Source: an uncultured Fibrobacter sp.
Lineage (GTDB): Bacteria; Fibrobacterota; Fibrobacteria; Fibrobacterales; Fibrobacteraceae
Reading direction: 5' to 3'
Length of the DNA: 26,549 bases
Assembly (NCBI GenBank): GCA_934700345.1
Contig: CAKUXP010000030.1
Span: 1-26,549, forward strand
Shown here: piece by piece, positions 1 to 7,089 of the stretch
Layout: every line of letters begins with the position of its first letter
How positions within the stretch are numbered: the stretch's first letter is position 1
Made by a program: the position numbers and the translations under genes
The notes under the pieces: model-generated
Database searches by the model: none
What the model was told of the DNA's origin: nothing
Seen by the model: the letters and a program-made list of their open reading frames with translations, nothing else

Positions 1-47
1 ACGTGACGCGTAGCTGGCATCCTAGGGCAGGGCCCGCATATGAAGAA

Positions 48-75
48 CCGCCGGCTTCGCCGGCGGGTATCTCTT
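48..75 (+). terminator. Possible intrinsic terminator of an upstream gene
   Basis: CCGCCGGC at 48-55 pairs with GCCGGCGG at 59-66 around a 3-base TTC loop, giving a very stable GC hairpin. It is followed by TATCTCTTT, a weak and interrupted T tract. The gene it would end lies outside the window, so the call rests on the hairpin alone. It could also be a repeat-type stem. Confidence 0.45.
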
Positions 76-163
76 TCGGCAGGCGTCTTCGGGATGCGAA
101 AATGTCTTGGCGAAAAAAGAGATTTCTTCGACGAAAATCCTGGAATTTGTTCGGGAAAAAATC

Positions 164-169
164 TATAAT
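164..169 (+). promoter_or_regulatory. Candidate -10 box (TATAAT) for the small lipoprotein
   Basis: A perfect TATAAT ends 6 bases before the ATG at 176. With usual -10 to start-site spacing, the transcript would begin at about the start codon, so the mRNA would be leaderless or nearly so. No convincing -35 lies about 17 bases upstream. The same close spacing is seen before the genes at 2245 and 17521. Confidence 0.4.
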
Positions 170-175
170 GGAATC

Positions 176-343
176 ATGAAAAAGAAATTCTGTCTCGTTC
201 TGTCCTTAGGGTTTATCGTTTTTACCATGGCGCTATCCGCCTGTTCTAGCTCAAGTTCGAGCAGTTCTAGCGGAACATCCGACGAGTGCACGGAAAACCC
301 TTCCTCTCCAAATTGCACGACGGACGATAGCGAAGCGGAATAG
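176..343 (+). CDS. Small poly-serine lipoprotein, 55 aa
   Basis: A very short predicted lipoprotein of unknown function. It has a Lys-rich n-region (MKKKF), a hydrophobic core and a lipobox (ALSAC) with the lipidated Cys at residue 23. A run of about nine serines follows, then a short acidic tail with two further cysteines (DECTENPSSPNCTT). Ser-rich linkers directly after the lipidated Cys are a common tether in outer-membrane lipoproteins. The frame is open further upstream to 107, but the start at 176 is chosen because it begins the signal peptide exactly and a TATAAT box sits just before it. It stands alone: no neighbour is close enough to be co-transcribed. A domain is not recognisable. 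The mature peptide is only about 33 residues, so it may be a small envelope peptide or a remnant of a longer lipoprotein. Confidence 0.6.
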   Translation: MKKKFCLVLSLGFIVFTMALSACSSSSSSSSSGTSDECTENPSSPNCTTDDSEAE

Positions 344-438
344 GCAATGACGGACGCAAAGCGCATCTGCGGAAATCCGTGTCGTGTCCACAGGGCCCTG
401 AAACTTGGGAACGGCGAATAAGGGATGCGCAACTTTTG

Positions 439-444
439 TATATT
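439..444 (+). promoter_or_regulatory. Promoter -10 element (TGTATATT) of the carboxyltransferase gene
   Basis: TATATT at 439-444, extended as TGTATATT from 438, lies 57 bases before the ATG at 502. The identical octamer precedes the lipoprotein gene at 14232, and a minus-strand copy lies at 13089-13096. That recurrence suggests a genuine extended -10 of this genome. No good -35 is visible. The predicted transcript has a leader of about 50 bases. Confidence 0.5.
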
Positions 445-462
445 GTTAAAGATTGATTTTGA

Positions 463-489
463 CCCTCAGACAGGGGGCGCAAATCCCCC
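463..489 (+). other. 5' leader hairpin with two alternative pairings
   Basis: In the leader of the gene at 502, GGGGG (473-477) can pair with CCCCC (485-489) around a 7-base loop. The same G tract can instead pair, as AGGG, with upstream CCCT (463-466). The pairings exclude each other. No T tract follows, so it is not a terminator. The only Shine-Dalgarno-like sequence (TGGAAA) lies just downstream. It matches no riboswitch class I recognise, and chance pairing is possible. Confidence 0.3.
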
Positions 490-501
490 ATTGGAAAATC
501 T

Positions 502-2097
502 ATGAAAAAGAAAATTCTCTTCCAAGATACGTCTTTCCGCGACGGTTTCCAGTCCATTTTCGGAGCCCGCGTTTTTACAAAAGATTTCATGCCCGCTGTT
601 GAGGCGGCTGCCGCTGCCGGCATCACCCATTTTGAAGCAGGTGGCGGAGCCCGTTTCCAGGCGTTATACCAGAATTGCGGTGAAGACGCCTTCGACATGA
701 TGGACACGTTCCGCAAGACGGTCGGTCCGAAAGCCCGTTTGCAGACGCTTGCCCGCGGAATTAACGTGGTGGCTCTCGCTCCGCAGCCTTACGATATGAT
801 CGATTTGCATGCGAAGATGTTCAAGAAGCACGGGATGACCCGCATTCGCAACTTCGATGCGCTGAACGATGTGAACAACCTGATCTATTCCGGCCAGTGC
901 ATCACCAACGCCGGTCTTGAGCACGAAGTCGTCGTGACGATGATGGAACTTCCGCTCGGTTGCAAGGGCGCTCACGATCCGGATTTCTATGAGAAGGTTC
1001 TAAAGAGCATTCTCGACGCAGGCGTTCCGTTTGCTTCGGTATGCTTCAAGGACGCGTCCGGTACCGCAAACCCGATGAAGGTCTATGAAACGTTCAAGCG
1101 TGCACGCAAGCTCCTCGGCGACAAAGTGGAACTTCGCATCCATTCCCACGAAACGTGCGGCACGGGTCTTCGGCAGTATCTAGCCGCTATCGACGGTGGA
1201 GCGGACGGCGTGGATCTCGCCCGCAAGCCGCTTTCCGGCGGAACGTCCCAACCCGACCTTTTCAGCATGTATCACGCTCTCAAGGGGACCGACTTTGCGC
1301 TTGCCCTAGGCGAAGACGGCATTGTCGATGACAATGCGATTCCCAAGCTCATGGAAGCGAACAATGTCGCTGTCGAATGCCTTAAGGATTACAACTTCCC
1401 GCCAGAATCCCGCCAGATTTCCTCGGACGTGATCTTCTCCCCGATGCCGGGTGGCGCTCTCACGGCGAACACGCTGATGATGCGCGAAACAAAGACATTC
1501 CACCTGTATCCGCAGGTTATTGCGAACATGAGCGAATGTGTTCGCCGAGGCGGCTTCGCCTCTTCCGTGACTCCGGTTTCCCAGTATTACTTCCAGCAGG
1601 CATATGTCAATACGGTAAACAAGAGCAAGGGTCTCGATACGTGGCATAAGATCACCGAAGGCTACGGCAACATGATTCTCGGTTATCTGGGAAAAACGCC
1701 GTGCGAACCGGATGCGGAACTGGTAAAAATCGCCGCCGAACAGATGGGCAAGAAGCCTTTCGCGGAAGTCCATCCGGGCGTCAAGTGCGCAGCGGAAATC
1801 CTCGAACCGGGCATTCCCCTTGCCAAGAAACTGCTTGAAGACAACGGACTTCCGGTAAACGACGAGAACATCTTCATCACGGGATGTCTCCAGACGAAGG
1901 GCGGCAACAAGGGTATCGACTTCCTCAAGGGCAACCGTCACATCGGAGTGCCCAAGAAGGATCCGAATGCCACTCCCGCTGCAAAGCCGGCTCTCGCTGC
2001 GGTGAACACGAACGGCATGAAGGTCCAGGCGACGAATACCTACCGCGTCGCGTTGAACGGCCAAAGTTGGGACGTACAGGTCAGCACGCTCAAGTAA
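502..2097 (+). CDS. Oxaloacetate decarboxylase alpha / pyruvate carboxylase subunit B-type carboxyltransferase without a biotinyl domain
   Basis: Carboxyltransferase subunit of the biotin-dependent oxaloacetate decarboxylase/pyruvate carboxylase family (HMGL-like TIM barrel plus conserved carboxylase domain). It would move CO2 between biotin and pyruvate/oxaloacetate. Visible marks are DTSFRDGFQS near residue 9 (family DTTLRDxxQS), the presumed carbamylated lysine K183 in CFKDASG (family KDMAG), metal-binding H214 and H216 in HSHETCG, and PGGALTANTL in the C-terminal part (family PGGxxSNL). At 531 aa it stops with a segment like the start of a biotinyl-domain linker (YRVALNGQSWDVQV). The biotinyl domain and its MKM lysine motif are absent, and no biotin carrier follows. 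The gene is monocistronic, with a TGTATATT promoter before it and a terminator after it. The Shine-Dalgarno is weak. Related TIM-barrel acyl transferases are less likely because of the PGG region. The exact reaction direction cannot be read from sequence. Confidence 0.85.
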   Translation: MKKKILFQDTSFRDGFQSIFGARVFTKDFMPAVEAAAAAGITHFEAGGGARFQALYQNCGEDAFDMMDTFRKTVGPKARLQTLARGINVVALAPQPYDMIDLHAKMFKKHGMTRIRNFDALNDVNNLIYSGQCITNAGLEHEVVVTMMELPLGCKGAHDPDFYEKVLKSILDAGVPFASVCFKDASGTANPMKVYETFKRARKLLGDKVELRIHSHETCGTGLRQYLAAIDGGADGVDLARKPLSGGTSQPDLFSMYHALKGTDFALALGEDGIVDDNAIPKLMEANNVAVECLKDYNFPPESRQISSDVIFSPMPGGALTANTLMMRETKTFHLYPQVIANMSECVRRGGFASSVTPVSQYYFQQAYVNTVNKSKGLDTWHKITEGYGNMILGYLGKTPCEPDAELVKIAAEQMGKKPFAEVHPGVKCAAEILEPGIPLAKKLLEDNGLPVNDENIFITGCLQTKGGNKGIDFLKGNRHIGVPKKDPNATPAAKPALAAVNTNGMKVQATNTYRVALNGQSWDVQVSTLK

Positions 2098-2119
2098 TCC
2101 TCCGGATTTGTTCTCTTTG

Positions 2120-2154
2120 GAATCTCGCTCTCTCCGGGCGGGATTCTTTTTTTT
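2120..2154 (+). terminator. Intrinsic terminator after the carboxyltransferase gene
   Basis: GAATCTCGC (2120-2128) pairs over nine positions, one of them a T-G wobble, with GCGGGATTC (2138-2146) around a 9-base loop. Eight consecutive T follow (2147-2154). It begins 22 bases after the stop codon and separates this gene from the protease transcription unit. Confidence 0.9.
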
Positions 2155-2230
2155 GGGGGCGTTTTTATCAAATCGCTGTTGCCGAGGCGTTTTGTGGTGG
2201 ATATGGGATCGTTGCCCGCTTATGAAAATT

Positions 2231-2237
2231 GTATTTT
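2231..2237 (+). promoter_or_regulatory. Candidate -10 (TGTATTTT-like) for the S41 protease operon
   Basis: TTGTATTTTTACAGG lies directly before the chosen start ATG at 2245. It resembles the TGTATATT element seen elsewhere in the window. Placed so close, it predicts a transcript with almost no leader. This depends on the start choice for the protease. Confidence 0.35.
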
Positions 2238-2244
2238 TACAGGC

Positions 2245-4053
2245 ATGAAATCCAGAATGTCTCCTGTGTATGTTCTTTTCCGCTCCGCCTTTATCATGGG
2301 GCTTGCCGCAAGCGTTTCGTTTTCGGCGACCAAGTCCGAAAAAAAGGCTCCCGGCGATTTTTATGAGGAACTTTCGCGCCTGAATAAGGTGCTTTCGGAA
2401 GTCAATTTGAAGTATGTAGAGAATGTCGATCCGGCGGAACTTTCGGACGCTGCAATCCAGGGAATGCGCGGCATTCTCGACCCTCATACGGCTGTCTTCG
2501 CCCCGAAGGATTACGAGGACCTGAAGGTTTCCACGGAAGGCGAATTCGGCGGCGTGGGAATTACGATTAGCCTCCGCGACAATGTCCTGACGGTAATTTC
2601 TCCGCTAGCGGGAACTCCGGCGTTTAACTTGGGAATCCGGGCCGGCGACCGCATCATGAAAATCGACGGAAAGGATACGCACGGATTTACGCTTGACGAA
2701 GCTGTCGGAATGCTCCGGGGCAAGGTCGGAACCGATGTAACGATTGGCATTGCGCGGTCCGGTGTGAGCGAGCTGATGGATTTTACGATCACGCGGGCAA
2801 AAATTGTCGTCCATGCGGTTCCGTATAGCGGTATGGTGACAAGCGATATCGGCTATATCAAGCTTTCCTCGTTTTCTCTCAAGACGCGCGAAGAGGTAGT
2901 GAACGCCATCCACAAGCTTCAAAAGCAGGGAATGAAAAAGATTATTCTCGACCTGCGCTACAACCCGGGTGGATTGCTAAACCAGGCGGTGGAAATCGGT
3001 GAACTGTTTCTGAAAAAGGGCGACCTTATCGTAAGTACGCGCGGGCGTACGCAGCAGACGGAAAGTCGCGCTCGCAAGGACGGCATCGTCCCGCAGGATG
3101 TCCCGCTGGTCGTTCTGGTGAACCAGGGTTCCGCTAGTGCCGCAGAAATCGTGTCGGGGGCGATTCAAGATTGGGATCGCGGACTTATCATCGGCAAGAC
3201 TTCTTTTGGAAAGGGGTCCGTCCAGACGATTTTCCCCTTGGACAATCAGGGTTACGCGCTGAAGCTTACGACTGCTTTCTACTATCTGCCGTTTGGACGC
3301 TGCATCAACAAGCCGGAGAACGGCATCAAGGGGTTGAAGATCCGCGAGGAGGAAGCCTACGCGGATGACGATTCAGAGACTGCCGACGTGGTGGATTCGC
3401 TTGTCGCGAAGAAGGATACGGTCGCTGTCGATACGTTTGTCACAAATGCCGGACGCAAGATGTTCGGCGGTGGCGGCATCACGCCCGATGTGGATATCGA
3501 ACTCGACCCGATTCCTTGGGTTGTGCAGGTTCAAGAACGGATGGCGATGTATTTCAAGTTCGCCGTAAAGATCCGTCCTACGCTCGAAAAGCAGGGCTCA
3601 AAAATCGACGGGGACTGGCAAGTTCCGGATTCCCTGTTTACCGCCTTCAAGGATTTCTGCCTAAAGGATACGAACTTTATGAAGATCAAGAGCAATTCGA
3701 TTGCGACGCTTGAAATTCTGGAAAAAGGGCTTATCCGGGAACAGAACTTCATGGGGGATTCTTCCAAGACCCTTTCGGATTCGACGCTGAAAGTCCAGGT
3801 AAAGGCTCTCCGGAGTGCGCTCGAAAATGACCGCAACAGGCAATTCGACGCAAACCGCGAATACATCATGTCCGGAATCAAGCGTGAACTGTTGACCGCG
3901 GTGCAGGGAGATTCCGCCAGTACGGCGTTCACGCTCCTGAGCGATGCCCAAGTCAAGGAAGCTATCAAGTATCTTTCCGATATGGGCCTTTACAGAAAGA
4001 CGATCGGTGCCCCGTCCAAGGCGCCGGAAAAATCCAAAAAGAAGAAAAAGTAA
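2245..4053 (+). CDS. C-terminal processing peptidase, S41 family (CtpA/Prc-like)
   Basis: Periplasmic serine protease of the S41 family that cleaves proteins near their C-termini, typically in envelope protein quality control or peptidoglycan hydrolase turnover. The 602-aa protein starts with a signal peptide (hydrophobic stretch to about residue 28, VSFSA). It has a PDZ domain at about residues 100-175 (FGGVGI ... GIRAGDRIMKIDG) and the S41 catalytic domain after about 195. Catalytic S298 lies in GSASAAE and K323 in FGKGSVQ; the Ser-Lys spacing of 25 residues equals that of E. coli Prc. After about residue 400 it carries a roughly 200-residue, mostly helical charged extension ending in KSKKKKK, longer than in simple CtpA enzymes. 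The frame is open to a TTG at 2179, but 2245 is preferred because it begins the signal peptide. It heads a long plus-strand gene run, with mlaE starting 3 bases after its stop. Confidence 0.9.
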   Translation: MKSRMSPVYVLFRSAFIMGLAASVSFSATKSEKKAPGDFYEELSRLNKVLSEVNLKYVENVDPAELSDAAIQGMRGILDPHTAVFAPKDYEDLKVSTEGEFGGVGITISLRDNVLTVISPLAGTPAFNLGIRAGDRIMKIDGKDTHGFTLDEAVGMLRGKVGTDVTIGIARSGVSELMDFTITRAKIVVHAVPYSGMVTSDIGYIKLSSFSLKTREEVVNAIHKLQKQGMKKIILDLRYNPGGLLNQAVEIGELFLKKGDLIVSTRGRTQQTESRARKDGIVPQDVPLVVLVNQGSASAAEIVSGAIQDWDRGLIIGKTSFGKGSVQTIFPLDNQGYALKLTTAFYYLPFGRCINKPENGIKGLKIREEEAYADDDSETADVVDSLVAKKDTVAVDTFVTNAGRKMFGGGGITPDVDIELDPIPWVVQVQERMAMYFKFAVKIRPTLEKQGSKIDGDWQVPDSLFTAFKDFCLKDTNFMKIKSNSIATLEILEKGLIREQNFMGDSSKTLSDSTLKVQVKALRSALENDRNRQFDANREYIMSGIKRELLTAVQGDSASTAFTLLSDAQVKEAIKYLSDMGLYRKTIGAPSKAPEKSKKKKK

Positions 4054-4056
4054 TTG

Positions 4057-4842
4057 ATGTTTGCCGTGATGGACATCGCTGCAACGAGCCTCGGGCATTA
4101 TGTCCGCAAGTTCTTGGGCGTAGTCCAGGGGTATTTCGTGTTTATGTGGGAACTTGGGAAGAGCGTTCCGAGTTCCTTTAAAAATTTTCACACGATTGTC
4201 GAGCAGATGTATGTGACGGGCGTGACGAGTATTCCTGTCGTGTTTGCGGCAAGCCTTGCGACGGGTGCCATTATGGCGTGGCAGCTGGCTTACCAGTTCG
4301 GTGACATGATTCCCTTGGTATTTGTCGGGATGGCGGTCGGGAAATCTGTCATGGTCGAGCTTTGCCCCATTCTCACGGCGATGGTTCTTGCCGGCCGTGT
4401 GGGGGCGTCGATGTGTTCGGAACTCGGGACGATGGCAGTAACGGAGCAGCTCGATGCCTATAGCGTTCTCGGGTTGAACCCCTATCGGTTTCTGCTGGCT
4501 CCCCGCCTGATTGCGACGGTCGTGATGCTCCCGATCCTTACGGTCATCAGCATCTTTATCGGAATTCTCGGCGGTTACGCGACAGCTGCTCTTTACAAGG
4601 AAGTGACATTCCATACGTTCTTTTACGGTGTCCGCATGTTTTACGAGGACTGGGATTTTGCGGTGGGGCTCATCAAGGCCGCGCTCTACGGTTACTTCAT
4701 CGCGAGCTACGCCTGCTTTTTTGGATACAACACGCATAGCGGGGCGGAAGGCGTCGGGAAAAGCACCAAGGCTACCGTCGTCGCCGGGATGACAAGCATT
4801 CTCATCGGTGGCTTTGCTCTCTCGAAGCTTCTGCTTGTATGA
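4057..4842 (+). CDS. mlaE: MlaE/YrbE-type lipid ABC transporter permease
   Basis: Inner-membrane permease of the Mla/MCE-type ABC systems, which move phospholipids between the inner and outer membranes. The 261-aa protein has the family signature in its middle: ELCPILTAMVLAGRVGASM, then SELGTMAVTEQLDA, then NPYRFLLAPRLIA. Several hydrophobic helices surround it. Such permeases work with an ATPase (MlaF) and a substrate-binding MCE protein (MlaD), but neither follows here; the next gene is a DciA-like protein. ATG 4057 is chosen. A TTG at 4054 and an ATG at 4069 are alternatives. Its stop overlaps the next start (ATGA, 4839-4842), indicating translational coupling. The partner genes are presumably elsewhere on the chromosome. 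Confidence 0.9.
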   Translation: MFAVMDIAATSLGHYVRKFLGVVQGYFVFMWELGKSVPSSFKNFHTIVEQMYVTGVTSIPVVFAASLATGAIMAWQLAYQFGDMIPLVFVGMAVGKSVMVELCPILTAMVLAGRVGASMCSELGTMAVTEQLDAYSVLGLNPYRFLLAPRLIATVVMLPILTVISIFIGILGGYATAALYKEVTFHTFFYGVRMFYEDWDFAVGLIKAALYGYFIASYACFFGYNTHSGAEGVGKSTKATVVAGMTSILIGGFALSKLLLV

Positions 4843-5159
4843 TATTTGACGAAAACAATCCGAAAAACCACACGCTTTCGGAACCTGTTCATGCGGGGGT
4901 TATTCTCTCTAGGCTCCTGTCGAAGGGGCAAATCGGCGAAAAGAACGACTTGGTACGCCTGCAGGAGAATTTTGAAAAGCTGTTCGGAAAGAATCTGGCT
5001 TTACACTTGAAACTCGTCGATTTCCAGGATTCCATCTTGTTCCTGAAAGCGGCGAATTCCGTGTGGAAATCGGAAATTCTATACCAGAAAAAAGCTATTA
5101 TTGATGTGTGTAACGGGCTTCTCGGCGCAGCGCGTGTCAGGGAAATCCGCCTTATCTAA
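4839..5159 (+). CDS. DciA-like (DUF721) protein, putative replicative helicase loader
   Basis: A 106-aa cytoplasmic protein with the DUF721/DciA pattern: an N-terminal segment ending in LRLQENFEKLFG-like helix, then a basic/hydrophobic beta-rich part (HLKLVDFQDSILFLKAANSVW), then a helix and a final IREIRL-type strand. In established knowledge, DciA proteins load or recruit the replicative helicase DnaB in bacteria without DnaC, and they often lie beside gyrB, recF or dnaA. Here the gene sits 20 bases upstream of gyrB, which supports the call. The start overlaps the mlaE stop by four bases. Similarity at the residue level is weak by eye, so the family call rests on size, pattern and neighbour. 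Confidence 0.65.
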   Translation: MIFDENNPKNHTLSEPVHAGVILSRLLSKGQIGEKNDLVRLQENFEKLFGKNLALHLKLVDFQDSILFLKAANSVWKSEILYQKKAIIDVCNGLLGAARVREIRLI

Positions 5160-5179
5160 TTTCGCAATTTGAGGTTTTC

Positions 5180-7087
5180 ATGGCTGAAGAATACAGTGGT
5201 TCAAACATTACCGTTCTCGAGGGACTTGAAGCGGTCCGAGTTCGCCCGGCAATGTATATCGGCTCGACCGATTCTGTCGGCCTTCATCAGCTTGTGTGGG
5301 AAGTCGTCGACAACTCGGTCGATGAAGCTCTTGCCGGATTTTGCACTCATATCGAGGTGACGATTCTCCCGGGAAACGGTATCCGCGTGGTGGATAACGG
5401 TCGAGGCATTCCGACGGACATTCATCCCAAGGAGCATATCGGAACTATCCAGGTCGTGATGACGAAACTGCATGCGGGCGGAAAGTTCGACAGTAACTCG
5501 TACAAGGTTTCGGCTGGCTTGCACGGTGTGGGCGTAAGCTGCGTCAATGCGCTTTCGAACAAGCTGATCGTAACGGTCCGCAGGAACGGTCGGATCATCC
5601 GACAGGAATTTTCGAAGGGGAACCCGCTTGCCGATCAAAAGGACATCGGACCTTCGGACGGAACGACGGGGACCACGGTCGAGTACTATCCGGACGATAC
5701 GATTTTTACGGAAACCGTTTACAACTACGATACGCTTGCGGAGCGGTTCCGCGAACTCGCCTTCCTCATGAGCGGGCTTCGAATTTCCCTTTCCGACGAA
5801 CGTACGCCCGATGGCAAAAAGGATTCGTTCTATTTCCCCGGCGGAATTTCGGCGTTCGTTTCCTTTGTCGATGCGCACCGCAAGTCCTTGTTCGAACCGC
5901 CAATCCACATCACGACTGTCGCGGGAACCTATCCACTGGAAATCTCGCTTTGGTATAATGACGGCTACCAGGAAAATTTCTTCAGTTTCGTGAACAATGT
6001 CAATACGCATGACGGCGGAACTCACGTCACCGGTTTCAAGACCGCGATGACGCGAATCATCAACAAGTATGCGCAAGAAATCCTGCCGAAGGGAAAACGG
6101 GAAACGCAGTTGGCTGCGGACGATATCCGCGAAGGTCTCACGGCGGTTATTTCCATCAAGATTCCGCAGCCGCAGTTCGAAGGCCAGACTAAACGCCGTC
6201 TGGGAAATTCCGAAGTCGCGGGTCTCGTGAATACGGCTTTTGGCGCAAAGCTCGACGAATACTTTGCCGAGAATCCGACTGTGGTGAAGACCATCGTCGA
6301 TAAGGTTTACAATGCGGCGGTTGCCCGCGAAGCGGCCCACAAGGCTCGCAATCTCGCTCGGCGAAAGAACGTTCTCGAAAGCGGTGGACTTCCAGGAAAG
6401 CTTTCCGATTGCAGTGAACGCGATCCGTCGAAATGCGAGTTGTTTATCGTCGAGGGTGATTCCGCAGGCGGTTCGGCAAAATTGGGACGCCAACGTGAAT
6501 TTCAGGCGATTTTACCGCTTCGAGGAAAAATCTTGAATGTGGAAAAAGCGGGGATCGACCGTGTCCTTAACGCCGATACCATCCAGGATCTGGTGAATGC
6601 CCTCGGCTGTGGAATCGGCAATGAGTTTAAGATTGAAAAACTCCGTTACCACAAAGTCATCATCATGACCGATGCCGACGTCGATGGTTCGCACATCCAG
6701 ACGTTGCTTTTGACTTTCTTCTTCCGCTATATGCGACCGCTTGTCGATGGTGGCTATGTGTTTATCGCCCAGCCTCCTCTTTTCCGTTTGGAACAGGGAA
6801 AGAAGAATATCCGTTATATCTTTGACGAAGCCGAACTGGCTTCTATCGCTGAAAACGACAAGAAGAATGTTATCATCCAGCGGTTTAAAGGTCTTGGCGA
6901 AATGAATCCGGATCAATTGGCCGAAACGACGATGAACCCTGAATCCCGTATCATGAAAAAATGTCATATCAACGATGCGGTTCTTGCCGACAATGTGTTC
7001 AGCATGCTGATGGGCGAAGACGTGGAACCCCGTCGCAAGTTCATCGAAGACAACGCCTATAAAGTCATTAACGATTTGGATATTTAA
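5180..7087 (+). CDS. gyrB: DNA gyrase subunit B
   Basis: ATPase subunit of DNA gyrase, which introduces negative supercoils using ATP together with GyrA. The 635-aa protein has the GHKL ATPase motifs EVVDNSVDEALAG, DNGRGIP and GLHGVGVSCVNALS, then the transducer region with QTKRRLGNSEV. The TOPRIM motifs EGDSAGGSAK and DADVDGSHI follow, and the tail is EDVEPRRKFIEDNA. The length is that of the short GyrB type without the large insertion of the E. coli protein. GyrB is preferred over ParE because of the RQREFQAILPLRGKILNVEKA stretch and the C-terminus. A GAGG Shine-Dalgarno at 5171-5174 supports the start. The isoprenoid gene begins 2 bases after the stop. gyrA is not in the window. Confidence 0.97.
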   Translation: MAEEYSGSNITVLEGLEAVRVRPAMYIGSTDSVGLHQLVWEVVDNSVDEALAGFCTHIEVTILPGNGIRVVDNGRGIPTDIHPKEHIGTIQVVMTKLHAGGKFDSNSYKVSAGLHGVGVSCVNALSNKLIVTVRRNGRIIRQEFSKGNPLADQKDIGPSDGTTGTTVEYYPDDTIFTETVYNYDTLAERFRELAFLMSGLRISLSDERTPDGKKDSFYFPGGISAFVSFVDAHRKSLFEPPIHITTVAGTYPLEISLWYNDGYQENFFSFVNNVNTHDGGTHVTGFKTAMTRIINKYAQEILPKGKRETQLAADDIREGLTAVISIKIPQPQFEGQTKRRLGNSEVAGLVNTAFGAKLDEYFAENPTVVKTIVDKVYNAAVAREAAHKARNLARRKNVLESGGLPGKLSDCSERDPSKCELFIVEGDSAGGSAKLGRQREFQAILPLRGKILNVEKAGIDRVLNADTIQDLVNALGCGIGNEFKIEKLRYHKVIIMTDADVDGSHIQTLLLTFFFRYMRPLVDGGYVFIAQPPLFRLEQGKKNIRYIFDEAELASIAENDKKNVIIQRFKGLGEMNPDQLAETTMNPESRIMKKCHINDAVLADNVFSMLMGEDVEPRRKFIEDNAYKVINDLDI

Positions 7088-7089
7088 TC

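Noticed and set aside
107..175. Longer N-terminus for the small lipoprotein
   Set aside because: The extra 23 residues would bury the signal peptide; the start at 176 gives a proper lipoprotein signal.
1306..2487. Minus-strand frame of 393 codons opposite the carboxyltransferase and protease
   Set aside because: It spans two recognised plus-strand genes and a terminator and has no protein-family features.
5201..6493. Minus-strand frame of 430 codons opposite gyrB
   Set aside because: Antisense shadow of a highly conserved gene; Arg- and Val-rich without motifs.
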